Positions 42,977 through 52,595 of a stretch of DNA of 64,000 nt are shown one piece after another. The position numbers and the translations under genes are program-made. Location of the stretch: contig NZ_UWOE01000001.1 in assembly GCF_900604355.1 (NCBI RefSeq), positions 62,001 through 126,000 on the forward strand. The letters are read 5' to 3'. Source of the stretch: Luxibacter massiliensis. GTDB taxonomy: Bacteria > Bacillota > Clostridia > Lachnospirales > Lachnospiraceae. Each line of letters starts with the position of its first letter. Within the stretch, counting starts at the first letter, position 1. Under the pieces are notes generated by a model, which worked only from the letters and a program-made list of their open reading frames with translations, had not been told where the DNA came from and made no database searches.

Positions 42977-43767
42977 TAAATTGAATCAGCTATTTTCTTG
43001 ACATCTTTACAGGGGCCGTTCCATGCAGCCATAAGTATGTCCATCTGGTCAAGTATACAAAAATGTTTTACGCCTAAGGATTTATAGTATTCTGCTTCCT
43101 CTGGGGAAGCGATCTCTACACGTGGCTGCACACCATGGGCCAGCGCTGTCTTGATCATTTTTTCGTGTGCCTCATTAATATCCTCCTTGTGTTCCGCACA
43201 GTTCCAGCCTCTGCTCATACAATAATCAGATGGTCCGAATTGAACCATATCTACGCCAGGAATAGAACAGATTGCTTCGATATTATCAATAGCCTCTTTT
43301 TTTTCTATCATGAATGCTTTTACCAGACTTCTGTTCATAGCGGCGTAATCCATTTGCTTTAATTCTGGATGGTATTTAATCCACCGTGCATTTGGGTAAC
43401 CGAATTTGCCATCGTCTTCGGGAGTTTTTGGAGATACCATTTTAATAGTTTCTGCTATCTGATCTGGCGTCTCGTGGTCAGTGAATAATATAGCCTGAAA
43501 ACCAACGGCTGCAGCTTTTTGTGCAACATAGGCCCTGTTTTGGAAATCAACCTTAATCATGGAACCAGTGTCATACAGCTCGCAAGTTCTGACAAAGTTT
43601 TCAAGGTCGTTCAGTGAAAAAGGGGCGTACTCAGCAAGAAATTCGAAATAATCAAAGCTTCCTGTGGATGCGGCGGCCTCCACTATTGTGGGCCAGGTGC
43701 TCCAGATTCTAGTATTAACAGTTGTCCCCTTGTGGTCTAAGATTTCTCTTATCTTGTTTAGTTTCAT
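42976..43767 (-). CDS. HpcH/HpaI-type class II aldolase
   Basis: 263 residues, AAAGGAG before the ATG. MIKVDFQNRAYVAQKAAAVG, FMIEKKEAIDNIEAICSIPG (metal-binding Glu) and VQFGPSDYCMSRGW (metal-binding Asp) are the family's active-site segments. These enzymes split 2-keto-3-deoxy sugar acids into pyruvate and an aldehyde, a likely last step of this pathway. Operator copy B and a TAATAT -10 lie in front. Confidence 0.82.
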   Translation of the reverse strand: MKLNKIREILDHKGTTVNTRIWSTWPTIVEAAASTGSFDYFEFLAEYAPFSLNDLENFVRTCELYDTGSMIKVDFQNRAYVAQKAAAVGFQAILFTDHETPDQIAETIKMVSPKTPEDDGKFGYPNARWIKYHPELKQMDYAAMNRSLVKAFMIEKKEAIDNIEAICSIPGVDMVQFGPSDYCMSRGWNCAEHKEDINEAHEKMIKTALAHGVQPRVEIASPEEAEYYKSLGVKHFCILDQMDILMAAWNGPCKDVKKIADSI

Positions 43768-43839
43768 CTTGTTATCTCCTTTACATTTGTTTTATTCAGA
43801 AATATTTCTTGTTTTTATATTATTTATTTTTTAATACTC

Positions 43840-43880
43840 CGTCGATTATCAATCTTGCAATTACTATTTCTTATCTTGCT
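43840..43880 (-). promoter_or_regulatory. AraC-type site B, aldolase promoter
   Basis: On the minus strand AGCAAGATAAGAAA (43867-43880), seven bases, TGCAAGATTGATAATCGACG (43840-43859). A TAATAT -10 (43817-43822) follows 17 bases downstream. Orientation points at the aldolase gene. Confidence 0.7.
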
Positions 43881-44030
43881 CTTTCCAGCCATAGCGGCGG
43901 GTATAGTACAGGAGGAATCAGATGATTTATGGGAATATGCCAAATATTTCCCTGGAAAGTAGGATTGTTCTATAAAAATATAAATGTAAAAATAAAAGAA
44001 GGTTAAGGAGAAGGAGGGGATATGGATGTT

Positions 44031-44059
44031 TTGACTATATGAACATAGCAAAATATGAA
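44031..44059 (+). promoter_or_regulatory. Promoter of the HD-transporter operon
   Basis: TTGACT (44031-44036), 17 bases, TATGAA (44054-44059), 108 bases before the HD gene start. Site B lies further upstream and in the opposite direction. Confidence 0.55.
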
Positions 44060-44166
44060 ATGTGTTGTGCAAGATATATAATCGGAATTTGAAAGAGGAT
44101 GATATATTATAAAAACACAAAAAATTAGACCAGAAAAAAATGAAAAAGAAAAAGGAGGAACGAAAA

Positions 44167-44934
44167 ATGGCGAAATATGTGGTGCAGCCTTATACCAAGG
44201 CAAGTTATGATTTAAAGTATTTTGAGGAGTTTTCAGCGGACAGAATGAAGGCAGTCGCACTTATGGCAGAGGTGGGACTTCCGTTATACAAAATACACCA
44301 TTCAATTGTGATAGGAGATGTGGCTCTCTTAATTGCAGATGGTGTGGAAAAGCAATTAGGCATTAAAGTAGACAGATACGTATGCGAGATGGGGGCATTA
44401 CTGCATGATGTAGGAATCAGCCAGATTCAGAAAGATGATATGCCAGAACATGCATTTATTGGGGCACAGATAGCGAGAGACGCAGGTTATAGTGAAAAAG
44501 TGGCAAGATGCATTGAATTACATGATTTTGCGGGATTGACAAAAGAGTATGTAGAAGGGGCAAATCTTCCCTGTGTGATAGATAAGGAAGATAAGCTGCC
44601 AGAAACATGGGAAGAAAAAATTGTGGCATATGCGGATATGATTGTCTCACTGGAAGGCGAATGGTTTTTGGATGTATGGAGTGATGATACTTGTGCCTGC
44701 AGAGCGTATTATGATCTGCTCTCTATTGTATTTAAAACAAGGACAGGCAGAGTTCTAACAAAGGATCATCCGCAGTTTAAACATGAGATAGAGTTTAATA
44801 AAGAAATGCGCAAATTTATTCCGAGGGAAGTTTATGAGACAATCAGGCCGAGAATAAATAGAATGAGAGATACGATCAGGATGAGTGGAGAGATACTGCC
44901 ATTTCCGTCTCTGGATACTTGGGATGAAGAATAA
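44167..44934 (+). CDS. HD-domain phosphohydrolase
   Basis: 255 residues from ATG 44167 (AAGGAGG). HD residues: His45 (YKIHHSIVIG), His80-Asp81 (GALLHDVGI), then EHAFIGAQIARDAGY. Metal-dependent phosphohydrolase of the small one-domain type. First gene of the transporter operon; perhaps it cleaves a phosphorylated or nucleotide intermediate. Substrate unknown. Confidence 0.8.
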   Translation: MAKYVVQPYTKASYDLKYFEEFSADRMKAVALMAEVGLPLYKIHHSIVIGDVALLIADGVEKQLGIKVDRYVCEMGALLHDVGISQIQKDDMPEHAFIGAQIARDAGYSEKVARCIELHDFAGLTKEYVEGANLPCVIDKEDKLPETWEEKIVAYADMIVSLEGEWFLDVWSDDTCACRAYYDLLSIVFKTRTGRVLTKDHPQFKHEIEFNKEMRKFIPREVYETIRPRINRMRDTIRMSGEILPFPSLDTWDEE

Positions 44935-44960
44935 ATATAGGCTGGATAGGAGGCGGGGCG

Positions 44961-45944
44961 ATGAGCCTGAAAGAAATGATTCATAAAAAAGAATATAAAG
45001 CAGATAAAATATCTGCTGCGATAACAGCACTGCCGTTTGTGATTCTGGCTATAAGTGTCATATATATTACTTCCCAAAATCCATATTTCCTGACATTGAG
45101 TAATATATCAAGTATTTTACTCCAGACCTCTTCTCTTGCAGTTATGTCTATTGGCATGACATTCGTTTTAATCGGCGGAGGGATCGATCTGTCTATTCCT
45201 CCAGTAATGGCGACTGCAGCAATACTTGGAGTAATGTATATGGGACATGGGGGGAATTCCCTGGCGGCTTTCCTGCTTATGGTCGGAATAGGCATATTGT
45301 GTGGACTAATTAACGGATTTGCTATTGCATATTTAAACATGATTCCTTTTGTAGTAACTTTCTCTATGCAAATGATAACTTTTGGTTTTTGTATGTGGAT
45401 AACCAATTCATCCGGGGTTACGGGAATGCATACATCCTTTCAGCAGACAGTCCTTTTTGATATTGGGGGGTTTCCTCTTCCGATATTCTTTATGGTCCTG
45501 CTAATGATTGCCGCCGGACTGTTTTTAAAGAAGTCTTATATGGGACGGTGGCTGTATTTAGCAGGCGCCAATATTAAAATGGCAGAAGTATCGGGAATAC
45601 CTGCTAAAAGAACAATCTTTGTTACATATTTGATTTCCGGGGCCATGGCAGGAATTGCAGGAGTGATATTGAGCGCCCGAATGAATTCAGCTTCAGCAAC
45701 ATTTGGGGAAGATACAATTGTGATGGACATTGTAGGCGCTGCGGTTGTAGGCGGGGCCAGTACGAACGGTGGCGTGGGAACAGCCTATGGAGCCGTATTC
45801 GGAGCTATTTTTATTACAATAATAAGTAATTTTACCAATATGCTTCATCTTTCATATAATACAAATTTAGTAATTAAAGGAGTCCTGATTATTGTATTCG
45901 TAGCACTTGATATGGTGAAACAAGGCAGGAGGGAAACAAAATGA
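44961..45944 (+). CDS. Sugar ABC transporter permease 1 (RbsC family)
   Basis: 327 residues, about nine helices. LIGGGIDLSIPPVMATAAIL and DIVGAAVVGGASTNGGVGTA are the two RbsC/MglC landmark loops. The end overlaps the ATPase start by four bases. Half of a probable heterodimer with the permease encoded after the ATPase. Confidence 0.9.
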   Translation: MSLKEMIHKKEYKADKISAAITALPFVILAISVIYITSQNPYFLTLSNISSILLQTSSLAVMSIGMTFVLIGGGIDLSIPPVMATAAILGVMYMGHGGNSLAAFLLMVGIGILCGLINGFAIAYLNMIPFVVTFSMQMITFGFCMWITNSSGVTGMHTSFQQTVLFDIGGFPLPIFFMVLLMIAAGLFLKKSYMGRWLYLAGANIKMAEVSGIPAKRTIFVTYLISGAMAGIAGVILSARMNSASATFGEDTIVMDIVGAAVVGGASTNGGVGTAYGAVFGAIFITIISNFTNMLHLSYNTNLVIKGVLIIVFVALDMVKQGRRETK

Positions 45945-47443
45945 GTGAAGCAATTTTGCAGATGCGCCAGATTACAAAAAGTTTCTCTGCAAACAGAGTG
46001 CTTAGAGGAATTGATTTGGAGGCGTATAGGGGGGAAGTACTGGCTTTGATTGGGGCGAATGGGGCCGGAAAAAGTACAATGATGAATATCCTATATGGAA
46101 TCTACCAGGAGGACAGCGGGGAGATACTAATTGATGGGAATGCTGTTAAATTTAAACATCCAACAGAAGCTATTGAGCATGGTATCGCATTTGTTCAGCA
46201 GGAAATGGCGCTTATGCCCACGATGTCCATTGTGGACAATTTATATTTAAATAATTTTCAGACCAAAGGCGGCTTGATTGATTATAAAAACAGTAAAAAG
46301 AAATGTGTGGAGGTACTTAAAAAGCTTGGGTGCAATTATTCGCCCGATACACTGGTGGGAAGCCTAGGGGCAGGGGACCGCCAATTAGTACAGATTTCAA
46401 GGGCATTGTTAAGCAGTCCCCAGATTATTATCTTTGATGAAGCTACATCCTCTCTTACCCTGCCGGAAAAGGAACGGCTGTTTAAAGTCATTGAACAACT
46501 CCGCAAAGAAAATGTGGCAATTATTTATATCACACATATGATGGATGAAATTTTCTCCATTTGTCAGCGTGTCATGGTATTGCGCGGCGGTATTACGGCT
46601 GGAAAAGATCTGGTATCCAATGTTACCCATGGGGATTTAGTTCAAATGATGATTGGAGATAAAGTTAAAGAACTTACAAAGCATGGAAATAAGGCAGAAA
46701 TTATATCTGAGGATGCTCCAATTGTAATGAAAGCAGAGAATTTAACCCGCAAAGGTGTTGTTGAGAATATCAATTTTGAGATACGGGAGGGTGAGGTTGT
46801 TGGGTTATGGGGGTTAATGGGAGCCGGGAGGACAGAAGTAGTAAGATGTATTACAGGCTTAGACCCAATGGATGAAGGAACCGTTCTCATAGCTGGCAAA
46901 GATGGGCAGCTGAAAAAGGTCTCCCCTAAAAAAATGATTGGAAATGTGGCAATTGTCACGGAAGACAGACGTGTAGATGGACTGGCTCTGGAAATGTCTG
47001 TAAAAGATAATATGACATCAGCAAACTTAAAAAATCTTACGGGCAGGATTCCAGGTTTTATTGATAAGCACAAGGAACTGGAAATCTGTGAAAAATATGT
47101 AAAGAGACTGGAAACAAAAGTGGCCAGCTTGAATCAACCCATCAGCACGCTGAGCGGAGGGAATCAACAGAAGGTTATTTTAGGAAGATGGCTCCAAAAA
47201 GATTTAAAGGTATTTATTTTGGACGAACCAACTAGAGGCCTGGATATTGGGGCAAAAGCGGATGTCATGAAAGTGATTAGGGAACTTTCTGAGAGGGGGG
47301 CGGCTGTGCTGGTTATTATGTCGGACATTGATGAATTAATGAGCGTAAGCCAGAGATATTTGGTCATGCATAATGGCAGGCTTGTACAGGAACTTTCAGG
47401 AAAAGCTACACAGACAGAGCTAATGGCGGCGGCGCTTAGGTGA
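45941..47443 (+). CDS. Sugar ABC transporter ATPase (RbsA/MglA family)
   Basis: 500 residues with two ABC domains: Walker A GANGAGKST (first half) and GLMGAGRTE (degenerate, second half, as usual in RbsA); signature LGAGDRQLVQISRAL and LSGGNQQKVILGRW; Walker B IIIFDEATSSL and VFILDEPTRGLD. It drives uptake of a monosaccharide or sugar acid. Confidence 0.93.
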   Translation: MSEAILQMRQITKSFSANRVLRGIDLEAYRGEVLALIGANGAGKSTMMNILYGIYQEDSGEILIDGNAVKFKHPTEAIEHGIAFVQQEMALMPTMSIVDNLYLNNFQTKGGLIDYKNSKKKCVEVLKKLGCNYSPDTLVGSLGAGDRQLVQISRALLSSPQIIIFDEATSSLTLPEKERLFKVIEQLRKENVAIIYITHMMDEIFSICQRVMVLRGGITAGKDLVSNVTHGDLVQMMIGDKVKELTKHGNKAEIISEDAPIVMKAENLTRKGVVENINFEIREGEVVGLWGLMGAGRTEVVRCITGLDPMDEGTVLIAGKDGQLKKVSPKKMIGNVAIVTEDRRVDGLALEMSVKDNMTSANLKNLTGRIPGFIDKHKELEICEKYVKRLETKVASLNQPISTLSGGNQQKVILGRWLQKDLKVFILDEPTRGLDIGAKADVMKVIRELSERGAAVLVIMSDIDELMSVSQRYLVMHNGRLVQELSGKATQTELMAAALR

Positions 47444-47457
47444 AAGGAGGGAAAAAT

Positions 47458-48450
47458 ATGAAAAAGGCTGAAATCAGATTTGATTTAAAGGAATTTTTGA
47501 TGAAATATAGTTTTGTAATTATTATTGTTCTCGTATTTATATATTTTTCTCTTGTAACAGATCATTTTTGCACTGCAGGAAATATTATTTCCATGCTTCA
47601 TACCGCGGCTCCTAATTTTGTTTTTGCAGCAGGGGCGGCAATGATTATATTGACAGGAAAAGTAGATCTATCAATTGGTTCAGTTATGTACCTTGCAACG
47701 GCTGTTTTTACGGTACTCATTGAAAATATGAAGATAAATATAATGATTGCACTATTCGCAGCGTTAGCGGCCGGGATGGCAGTTGGACTGATAAACGGCT
47801 TGTTGGCAGTGGTTTTGAAAGTAACACCAATGATAGCAACAATGGGGACGATGATTGCAGTAAGAGGTATTGCGAGAACCATATCTGGAGGAATGCCCCT
47901 TTCATTGCCAGAGAAAATCCGGGGACTGGGAACGTATAAAATAGGGCCTGTTTTTCTTGACATTGTAATTGCTGTGGCCATCTTGTCTGCGATATATATC
48001 CTTCATAGCCGTACGAGGTTTGGAAGATTGATTACTGCCATTGGAAATGATGAGAAGATAGCAGTAAAATTGGGGATTCATGTGCCAAAGCTTGTTATAT
48101 TGGATTTTATATTATCTGCACTGCTTGCAACAATCAGCGGACTTATGCTCTCGTTCCAGGTAGGCGGCGTAACTCTGGCCTTTGGACAAGGGAAAGAATT
48201 TACAGCGATTGCAATTTGTGTAATAGGCGGGTTCAGCATGTTTGGCGGTACAGGGCATGTGCTGAAAGGACTGCCCATAGGTGTGATGACACTGACGATT
48301 ATCGAGGCCGGACTGAACTTTATGGGGGTCTCGCCTTATGCTTACCAGTTAGTACAAGGAGGAATTATTTTCATAGCAATGTACGCACAGTCTTATCAGT
48401 CATTTGTACAGGTAAAAAAGAAAAAGAGTGGAGAGGCTGTAGAAGCGTGA
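47458..48450 (+). CDS. Sugar ABC transporter permease 2 (RbsC family)
   Basis: 330 residues from ATG 47458 (AAAGGAGGG). ILTGKVDLSIGSVMYLATAV and AIAICVIGGFSMFGGTGHVL are the RbsC landmarks. It differs clearly from permease 1, so the transporter is probably a heterodimer or can use alternative subunits. Confidence 0.9.
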   Translation: MKKAEIRFDLKEFLMKYSFVIIIVLVFIYFSLVTDHFCTAGNIISMLHTAAPNFVFAAGAAMIILTGKVDLSIGSVMYLATAVFTVLIENMKINIMIALFAALAAGMAVGLINGLLAVVLKVTPMIATMGTMIAVRGIARTISGGMPLSLPEKIRGLGTYKIGPVFLDIVIAVAILSAIYILHSRTRFGRLITAIGNDEKIAVKLGIHVPKLVILDFILSALLATISGLMLSFQVGGVTLAFGQGKEFTAIAICVIGGFSMFGGTGHVLKGLPIGVMTLTIIEAGLNFMGVSPYAYQLVQGGIIFIAMYAQSYQSFVQVKKKKSGEAVEA

Positions 48451-48496
48451 AGATGAATACTATACAAGCTTATTTCAAGTGAAAAGGAGAAGAACT

Positions 48497-49528
48497 ATGA
48501 AAAAAAGATTAAAAAGTGTTGTATGTATTATGATGTGTATGATGGTACTGCTGGCCATGACAGCATGCGGAAATAAAAACAAGGATACGGATAGGGAAGG
48601 GAAACAGGTGATCCGCGTAGGCGTATCATGGCATGAAAAGCAAAATGTAAATGTGACCGTGTGGAGTGAATACATGCAAAAATTTGGAGAGGAAAAATCT
48701 TCAGAGTATGGTGTGGAGTTTGACTGGATCGAGGTTGTAGGCGACGGGACTCCAGTACAGGAAACATCCAACATTCAAGATTTAATTAACCAGCAGGTGG
48801 ATGTAATGGTTATTTGGTGTAATAATGCAGAGACCATCGGTGAATCTATTAAAAAGGCACAGGATGTAGGGATTAAGGTTGTCACACTGGATCACCAGGA
48901 CTCTGGAAAGCTGGCAGATGCGCATGTAGGGCAGGAGACGTATGAGCAGGCCGTAACGGCCAGTGAGGCCTTAGCAGATATCTTGGAAGAGGATGGCGTA
49001 GAAAGCGCCAAAGCAATCGAGCTTTTTGGGAGCACAGGGGATCCTAACTCTGTAAACCGTTCTGACGGTTGGGCCAAGGTTGAGGAAGATAGGGGCATGT
49101 GGGAGACTGTTACGACAGTTCCGACTGAGTGGAAGACAGAAAATTTTAAGAGTGGCCTGAGTAACGCCCTGGCAGCAAATCCCGATGCGGAAGTACTCTT
49201 TTTAGCAAGTGACTTTGCATTCCCGGCAGTGCAGTCAGCCTTAGAGGAAGCAGGGCGTTGGGTAAGGCGTGGTGAAGAAGGACATATGTATATATGTACG
49301 CAGGATATCAATCCAGAAGCATACCCGGCATTTGTAGATGGATATATTGACGCAGGAATTGCTTTTGATAATATCGCACATGCAGAAAAGATTGTGGAAG
49401 TAGTAGCTGACCTTTATCTTGGGAATCCGGTGGAGAAAGAAAACTGGGTTACTACACCTGTTGTTACGGCGGATAATATTGAAACGGAGCCTTCTGTGTG
49501 GGCAAGAGATTATTTGGAGACAAAATAA
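48497..49528 (+). CDS. Sugar-binding lipoprotein (periplasmic-binding-protein type 1)
   Basis: 343 residues from ATG 48497 (AAAAGGAG). Lipoprotein signal ending LLAMTAC (Cys24). The binding domain has IQDLINQQVDVMVIWCNNAE, IKVVTLDHQD, and CTQDINPEAYPAFVDGYIDA, the Peripla_BP_4 pattern of ribose-type receptors. Several tryptophans could stack on a sugar ring. Last gene of the transporter operon, followed by a terminator. Confidence 0.9.
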   Translation: MKKRLKSVVCIMMCMMVLLAMTACGNKNKDTDREGKQVIRVGVSWHEKQNVNVTVWSEYMQKFGEEKSSEYGVEFDWIEVVGDGTPVQETSNIQDLINQQVDVMVIWCNNAETIGESIKKAQDVGIKVVTLDHQDSGKLADAHVGQETYEQAVTASEALADILEEDGVESAKAIELFGSTGDPNSVNRSDGWAKVEEDRGMWETVTTVPTEWKTENFKSGLSNALAANPDAEVLFLASDFAFPAVQSALEEAGRWVRRGEEGHMYICTQDINPEAYPAFVDGYIDAGIAFDNIAHAEKIVEVVADLYLGNPVEKENWVTTPVVTADNIETEPSVWARDYLETK

Positions 49529-49539
49529 ATCGGATGCAG

Positions 49540-49586
49540 ACAGTCCCCTTAAAATTCCTTGATACTTAGGGGACTGTATTCTTTTG
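49540..49586 (+). terminator. Terminator of the transporter operon
   Basis: ACAGTCCCCTT (49540-49550) pairs with TAGGGGACTGT (49567-49577), then ATTCTTTT. Confidence 0.75.
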
Positions 49587-49601
49587 GCGGCGAGTATAAA
49601 T

Positions 49602-49642
49602 AGCAAGATAAGAAAGGCAGAGTGCAAGATTAATAATCGACG
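49602..49642 (+). promoter_or_regulatory. AraC-type site A, catabolic operon promoter
   Basis: AGCAAGATAAGAAA (49602-49615), seven bases, TGCAAGATTAATAATCGACG (49623-49642). The two GCAAGAT units are 21 bases apart (two helical turns). A TATGAT -10 (49661-49666) follows 18 bases downstream, so a bound activator would touch RNA polymerase at the -35 position. Confidence 0.75.
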
Positions 49643-49715
49643 AAAACCCCGGAAATTCATTATGATATAGACAGGAAATATTTCTTGAGAAAATGGATAT
49701 AAGGAGATGGGCAGA

Positions 49716-50681
49716 ATGAAGATTGTTGTTTTAGACGGTTATACTTTAAATCCGGGAGATTTAAGCTGGGACTCTCTGGATAAAATAGGAGAGCTGACAG
49801 TATATGACAGAACTTCTCCGGCAAACACAGAAGAAATAATCAAGAGAATCCAAGATGCGCAAGTGGTTTTTACAAATAAAACGCCAATGCCAGCAGAAGT
49901 ATTTGAAAAGTGCCGGCATATAAAATATGTTGGCGTGCTTGCTACAGGATATAATGTGGTGGATATACAGGCGGCAAAGGAAAAGGGGATAACAGTAACG
50001 AATATTCCAACTTACGGAACAGACGCAGTAGGACAGTTTGCTATTGCGTTGTTATTAGAAATTTGCCATCATATCGGCCATCACAATAAAGCCGTACACG
50101 ACGGCCGCTGGGCAGAAAATCCTGACTGGTGCTTCTGGGAGTATCCCCTGATTGAGCTGGCGGGCAAGACAATGGGGATTATTGGATTCGGGAGAATCGG
50201 ACAGGCCACAGGGCGGATTGCAAAAGCATTAGGGATGAAAGTAATCGCCAATGATGAGTTTCCTAATGAAAGTGGAAGAGCAATTGCAGAATATGTTACC
50301 CGTGAGGAGTTATTTCAAAAAGCAGATGTGATTTCCGTCCATTGTCCCCTGCTCCCCTCGACGGAAGGGATTATTTGTAAAGAAAATATTGAGAAAATGA
50401 AAGATGGTATCATTATTTTGAATAATTCCAGAGGCCCGCTGGTTGTAGAAAAGGATTTGGCAGATGCTTTGAATCGTGGAAAGGTGTATGCGGCGGGGGT
50501 GGATGTAGTCTCAGCAGAACCAATTCATAGAGACAATCCTCTCTTAAAGGCTAAAAATTGTTTTATAACTCCGCATATCTCTTGGGCGCCAAAGGAATCC
50601 AGAGAGCGGCTTATGAACATCGCAATTCATAATCTTAAGGCTTTTTTACATGGCAATGCAGTCAATGTAGTAAATAAGTAA
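49716..50681 (+). CDS. D-isomer-specific 2-hydroxyacid dehydrogenase
   Basis: 321 residues from ATG 49716 (AAGGAG nine bases ahead). NAD loop GIIGFGRIGQATGR, catalytic Arg in NNSRGPLV, Glu and His in ITPHISWAP. Close in layout to hydroxypyruvate/glycerate dehydrogenases. First gene of the catabolic operon; likely makes or uses a 2-keto acid. Confidence 0.9.
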   Translation: MKIVVLDGYTLNPGDLSWDSLDKIGELTVYDRTSPANTEEIIKRIQDAQVVFTNKTPMPAEVFEKCRHIKYVGVLATGYNVVDIQAAKEKGITVTNIPTYGTDAVGQFAIALLLEICHHIGHHNKAVHDGRWAENPDWCFWEYPLIELAGKTMGIIGFGRIGQATGRIAKALGMKVIANDEFPNESGRAIAEYVTREELFQKADVISVHCPLLPSTEGIICKENIEKMKDGIIILNNSRGPLVVEKDLADALNRGKVYAAGVDVVSAEPIHRDNPLLKAKNCFITPHISWAPKESRERLMNIAIHNLKAFLHGNAVNVVNK

Positions 50682-50695
50682 AAGGGGCATATACA

Positions 50696-52186
50696 ATGAG
50701 AATTTTAATGGGATTGGATTTGGGAACCACGGCAATGAAGATTGCGCTCTTTGATGAAACTGGGAATATTTTGGCTGTCTCAACCCAGGAATATGATTTG
50801 CTGACTCCTTTGACAAATTATGTGGAGGAAGCACCAGAAGTATACTGGAATGCGTTTAAGATGGGTTTAAATGACTTAAAAAAACAGTATAAAATGGCAG
50901 CAGATACACAGATTGCGTTGGCCATGTCAGCCCAGGGCGAGACACTGTTTGTACTGGATAAAGAAGGGAGACCATTACGAAACGCAATTGTATGGATGGA
51001 TAACCGGGCAGTGGAGGAGGCAAAAGAACTTAAAAGAGTCTTTGGGGACGCCGCCTGCTATAGGAAGACCGGGCAAGTCAGCTTTGAAGCATGTTGGCCT
51101 GCATCGAAGCTCCTCTGGTTAAAGAGACATGAGCCAGCTATATTTGAACAGGCAAATAAATTTCTTTTAATAGAAGATTATTTCATTTATAGATTGACAG
51201 GAAAATATGCTACGGAACCCTCTCTAGTATGTTCCTCCACCTATTGGGATATCACCAACAGAGTGTATTGGAAGGAGATGCTGCAATATCTGGGAATCAG
51301 TGAGGAACAATTAGCGCCGGTGAAAGAGTCTGGAACAGTAATCGGAAAGATCCTCCCGGAAGCGGCAGAAGAATTAGGGTTGGGGAAGGAAGTAACAGTA
51401 TGCATGGGAGCCTTGGATCAGGCGGCAGGAGCAATCGGGGCAGGAAATATAAGGGAGGGGATGTTTTCAGAGACAATCGGTGCTGCATTGGCAGTATGCG
51501 CACCTGTCAATAACCCGGTTTTTGATCCGTCAGGTAAGATGCCGCTGTTTTGCTTCCCCCTCAAAGGGATGTATATGATCCATACTTTTACAAATGGAGG
51601 AATGACGCTTCGTTGGTTTAGGGACCAGTTCTGTGATTTGGAAATGTTATACGAGAAAAATGGGTGGGGGGATGCATATGAGATGATTAGCAGGCAAGTA
51701 AAGCAGGTTCCTCCTGGGAGCGACGGTCTTGTCATGCTTCCTCATCTTGCAGGGTCTCTTGCCCCAGATGTAAATGCCAGGGCCAAGGGAGTATGGTTTG
51801 GATTCACACTCCAGCACACAAGAGCGCATTTTATGAGAGCTATTATGGAATCTCTGGGATACATATTGAAGAGAAATATAGAGGCCCTGCGTGATATGGG
51901 AATAGAAGTAAAAGAGGTGCGGTCTCTGGGAGGCGGTTCAAAGAGCAGAGTATGGTCTCAAATTAAAGCAGATATCAGCCAGGTAACACTGGAAACTGTG
52001 AAGTCAAGAGAGGCCGCCTCCCTTGGCGCGGCTATTCTGGCCGGAGTGGCAGTGGGCAGTTTTGAAAGTGTGGAAAGCGCGGCAGACAGTATGGTAGAGG
52101 TAAAAGAAAGAATCTCTCCCTCTAGGGAGAATATAAAAGAATATGGGGCAGGGTATGCAATGTATAAAAAACTTTTTTGGATCTGA
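50696..52186 (+). CDS. FGGY-family carbohydrate kinase
   Basis: 496 residues. N-terminal phosphate loop GLDLGTTAMKIALFD, MSAQGETLFVLD, catalytic MGALDQAAGAIGAGN and the C-terminal RSLGGGSKSRVWSQIKADIS. Xylulokinase/gluconokinase type. It would phosphorylate the sugar after isomerisation. Fifteen bases from the dehydrogenase gene. Confidence 0.92.
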   Translation: MRILMGLDLGTTAMKIALFDETGNILAVSTQEYDLLTPLTNYVEEAPEVYWNAFKMGLNDLKKQYKMAADTQIALAMSAQGETLFVLDKEGRPLRNAIVWMDNRAVEEAKELKRVFGDAACYRKTGQVSFEACWPASKLLWLKRHEPAIFEQANKFLLIEDYFIYRLTGKYATEPSLVCSSTYWDITNRVYWKEMLQYLGISEEQLAPVKESGTVIGKILPEAAEELGLGKEVTVCMGALDQAAGAIGAGNIREGMFSETIGAALAVCAPVNNPVFDPSGKMPLFCFPLKGMYMIHTFTNGGMTLRWFRDQFCDLEMLYEKNGWGDAYEMISRQVKQVPPGSDGLVMLPHLAGSLAPDVNARAKGVWFGFTLQHTRAHFMRAIMESLGYILKRNIEALRDMGIEVKEVRSLGGGSKSRVWSQIKADISQVTLETVKSREAASLGAAILAGVAVGSFESVESAADSMVEVKERISPSRENIKEYGAGYAMYKKLFWI

Positions 52187-52249
52187 CGGAGTGCTTTGAT
52201 AGAACAAAATAATATATAGGCAGAAAGTGATAAAAGTAGGTGGATTGGT

Positions 52250-52585
52250 ATGAAAGTGATAAGAAAAGAGGAGGCGGCAGTCTTTTTAGACGGGCCAGAA
52301 GTATGCAGGGAGTATTTGGCTACGGGTAAAATTACATTTGGTTCTTCTACGCTTCTCCCCGGACAGACAGGGGGGATTGATCCCGGCCACCCGCAGTCAC
52401 ATGAAATCTTTTATGTGAGCAGGGGAAATATTATGATGCATAATACAGAAAAGGCAGAGTTTTTCGAGTTATCAGAGGGGGATATCATCCTGGTGGAAGA
52501 AGGGGAACCACATGAACTGACTAATATTGGGATGGAAGCAGCAGTAATCACATGGAGCTGTGCTCCAAGCCATATAGAAAAATAG
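52250..52585 (+). CDS. Small cupin protein
   Basis: 111 residues. The double-stranded beta-helix is seen in GGIDPGHPQSHEIFYVSRGN and ILVEEGEPHELTNIG; the metal ligands H-x(3-4)-E and H are present. One-domain cupins in sugar loci often are lyxose-type isomerases or ligand sensors. Lies 11 bases ahead of the isomerase-like gene. Confidence 0.8.
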   Translation: MKVIRKEEAAVFLDGPEVCREYLATGKITFGSSTLLPGQTGGIDPGHPQSHEIFYVSRGNIMMHNTEKAEFFELSEGDIILVEEGEPHELTNIGMEAAVITWSCAPSHIEK

Positions 52586-52595
52586 GAGGAAAAAT

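Noticed and set aside
43923..43976. 17-codon frame after AGGAGGAATC, a possible leader peptide
   Set aside because: Good ribosome site, but no attenuator-like repeat of codons or alternative stems; too short to support.
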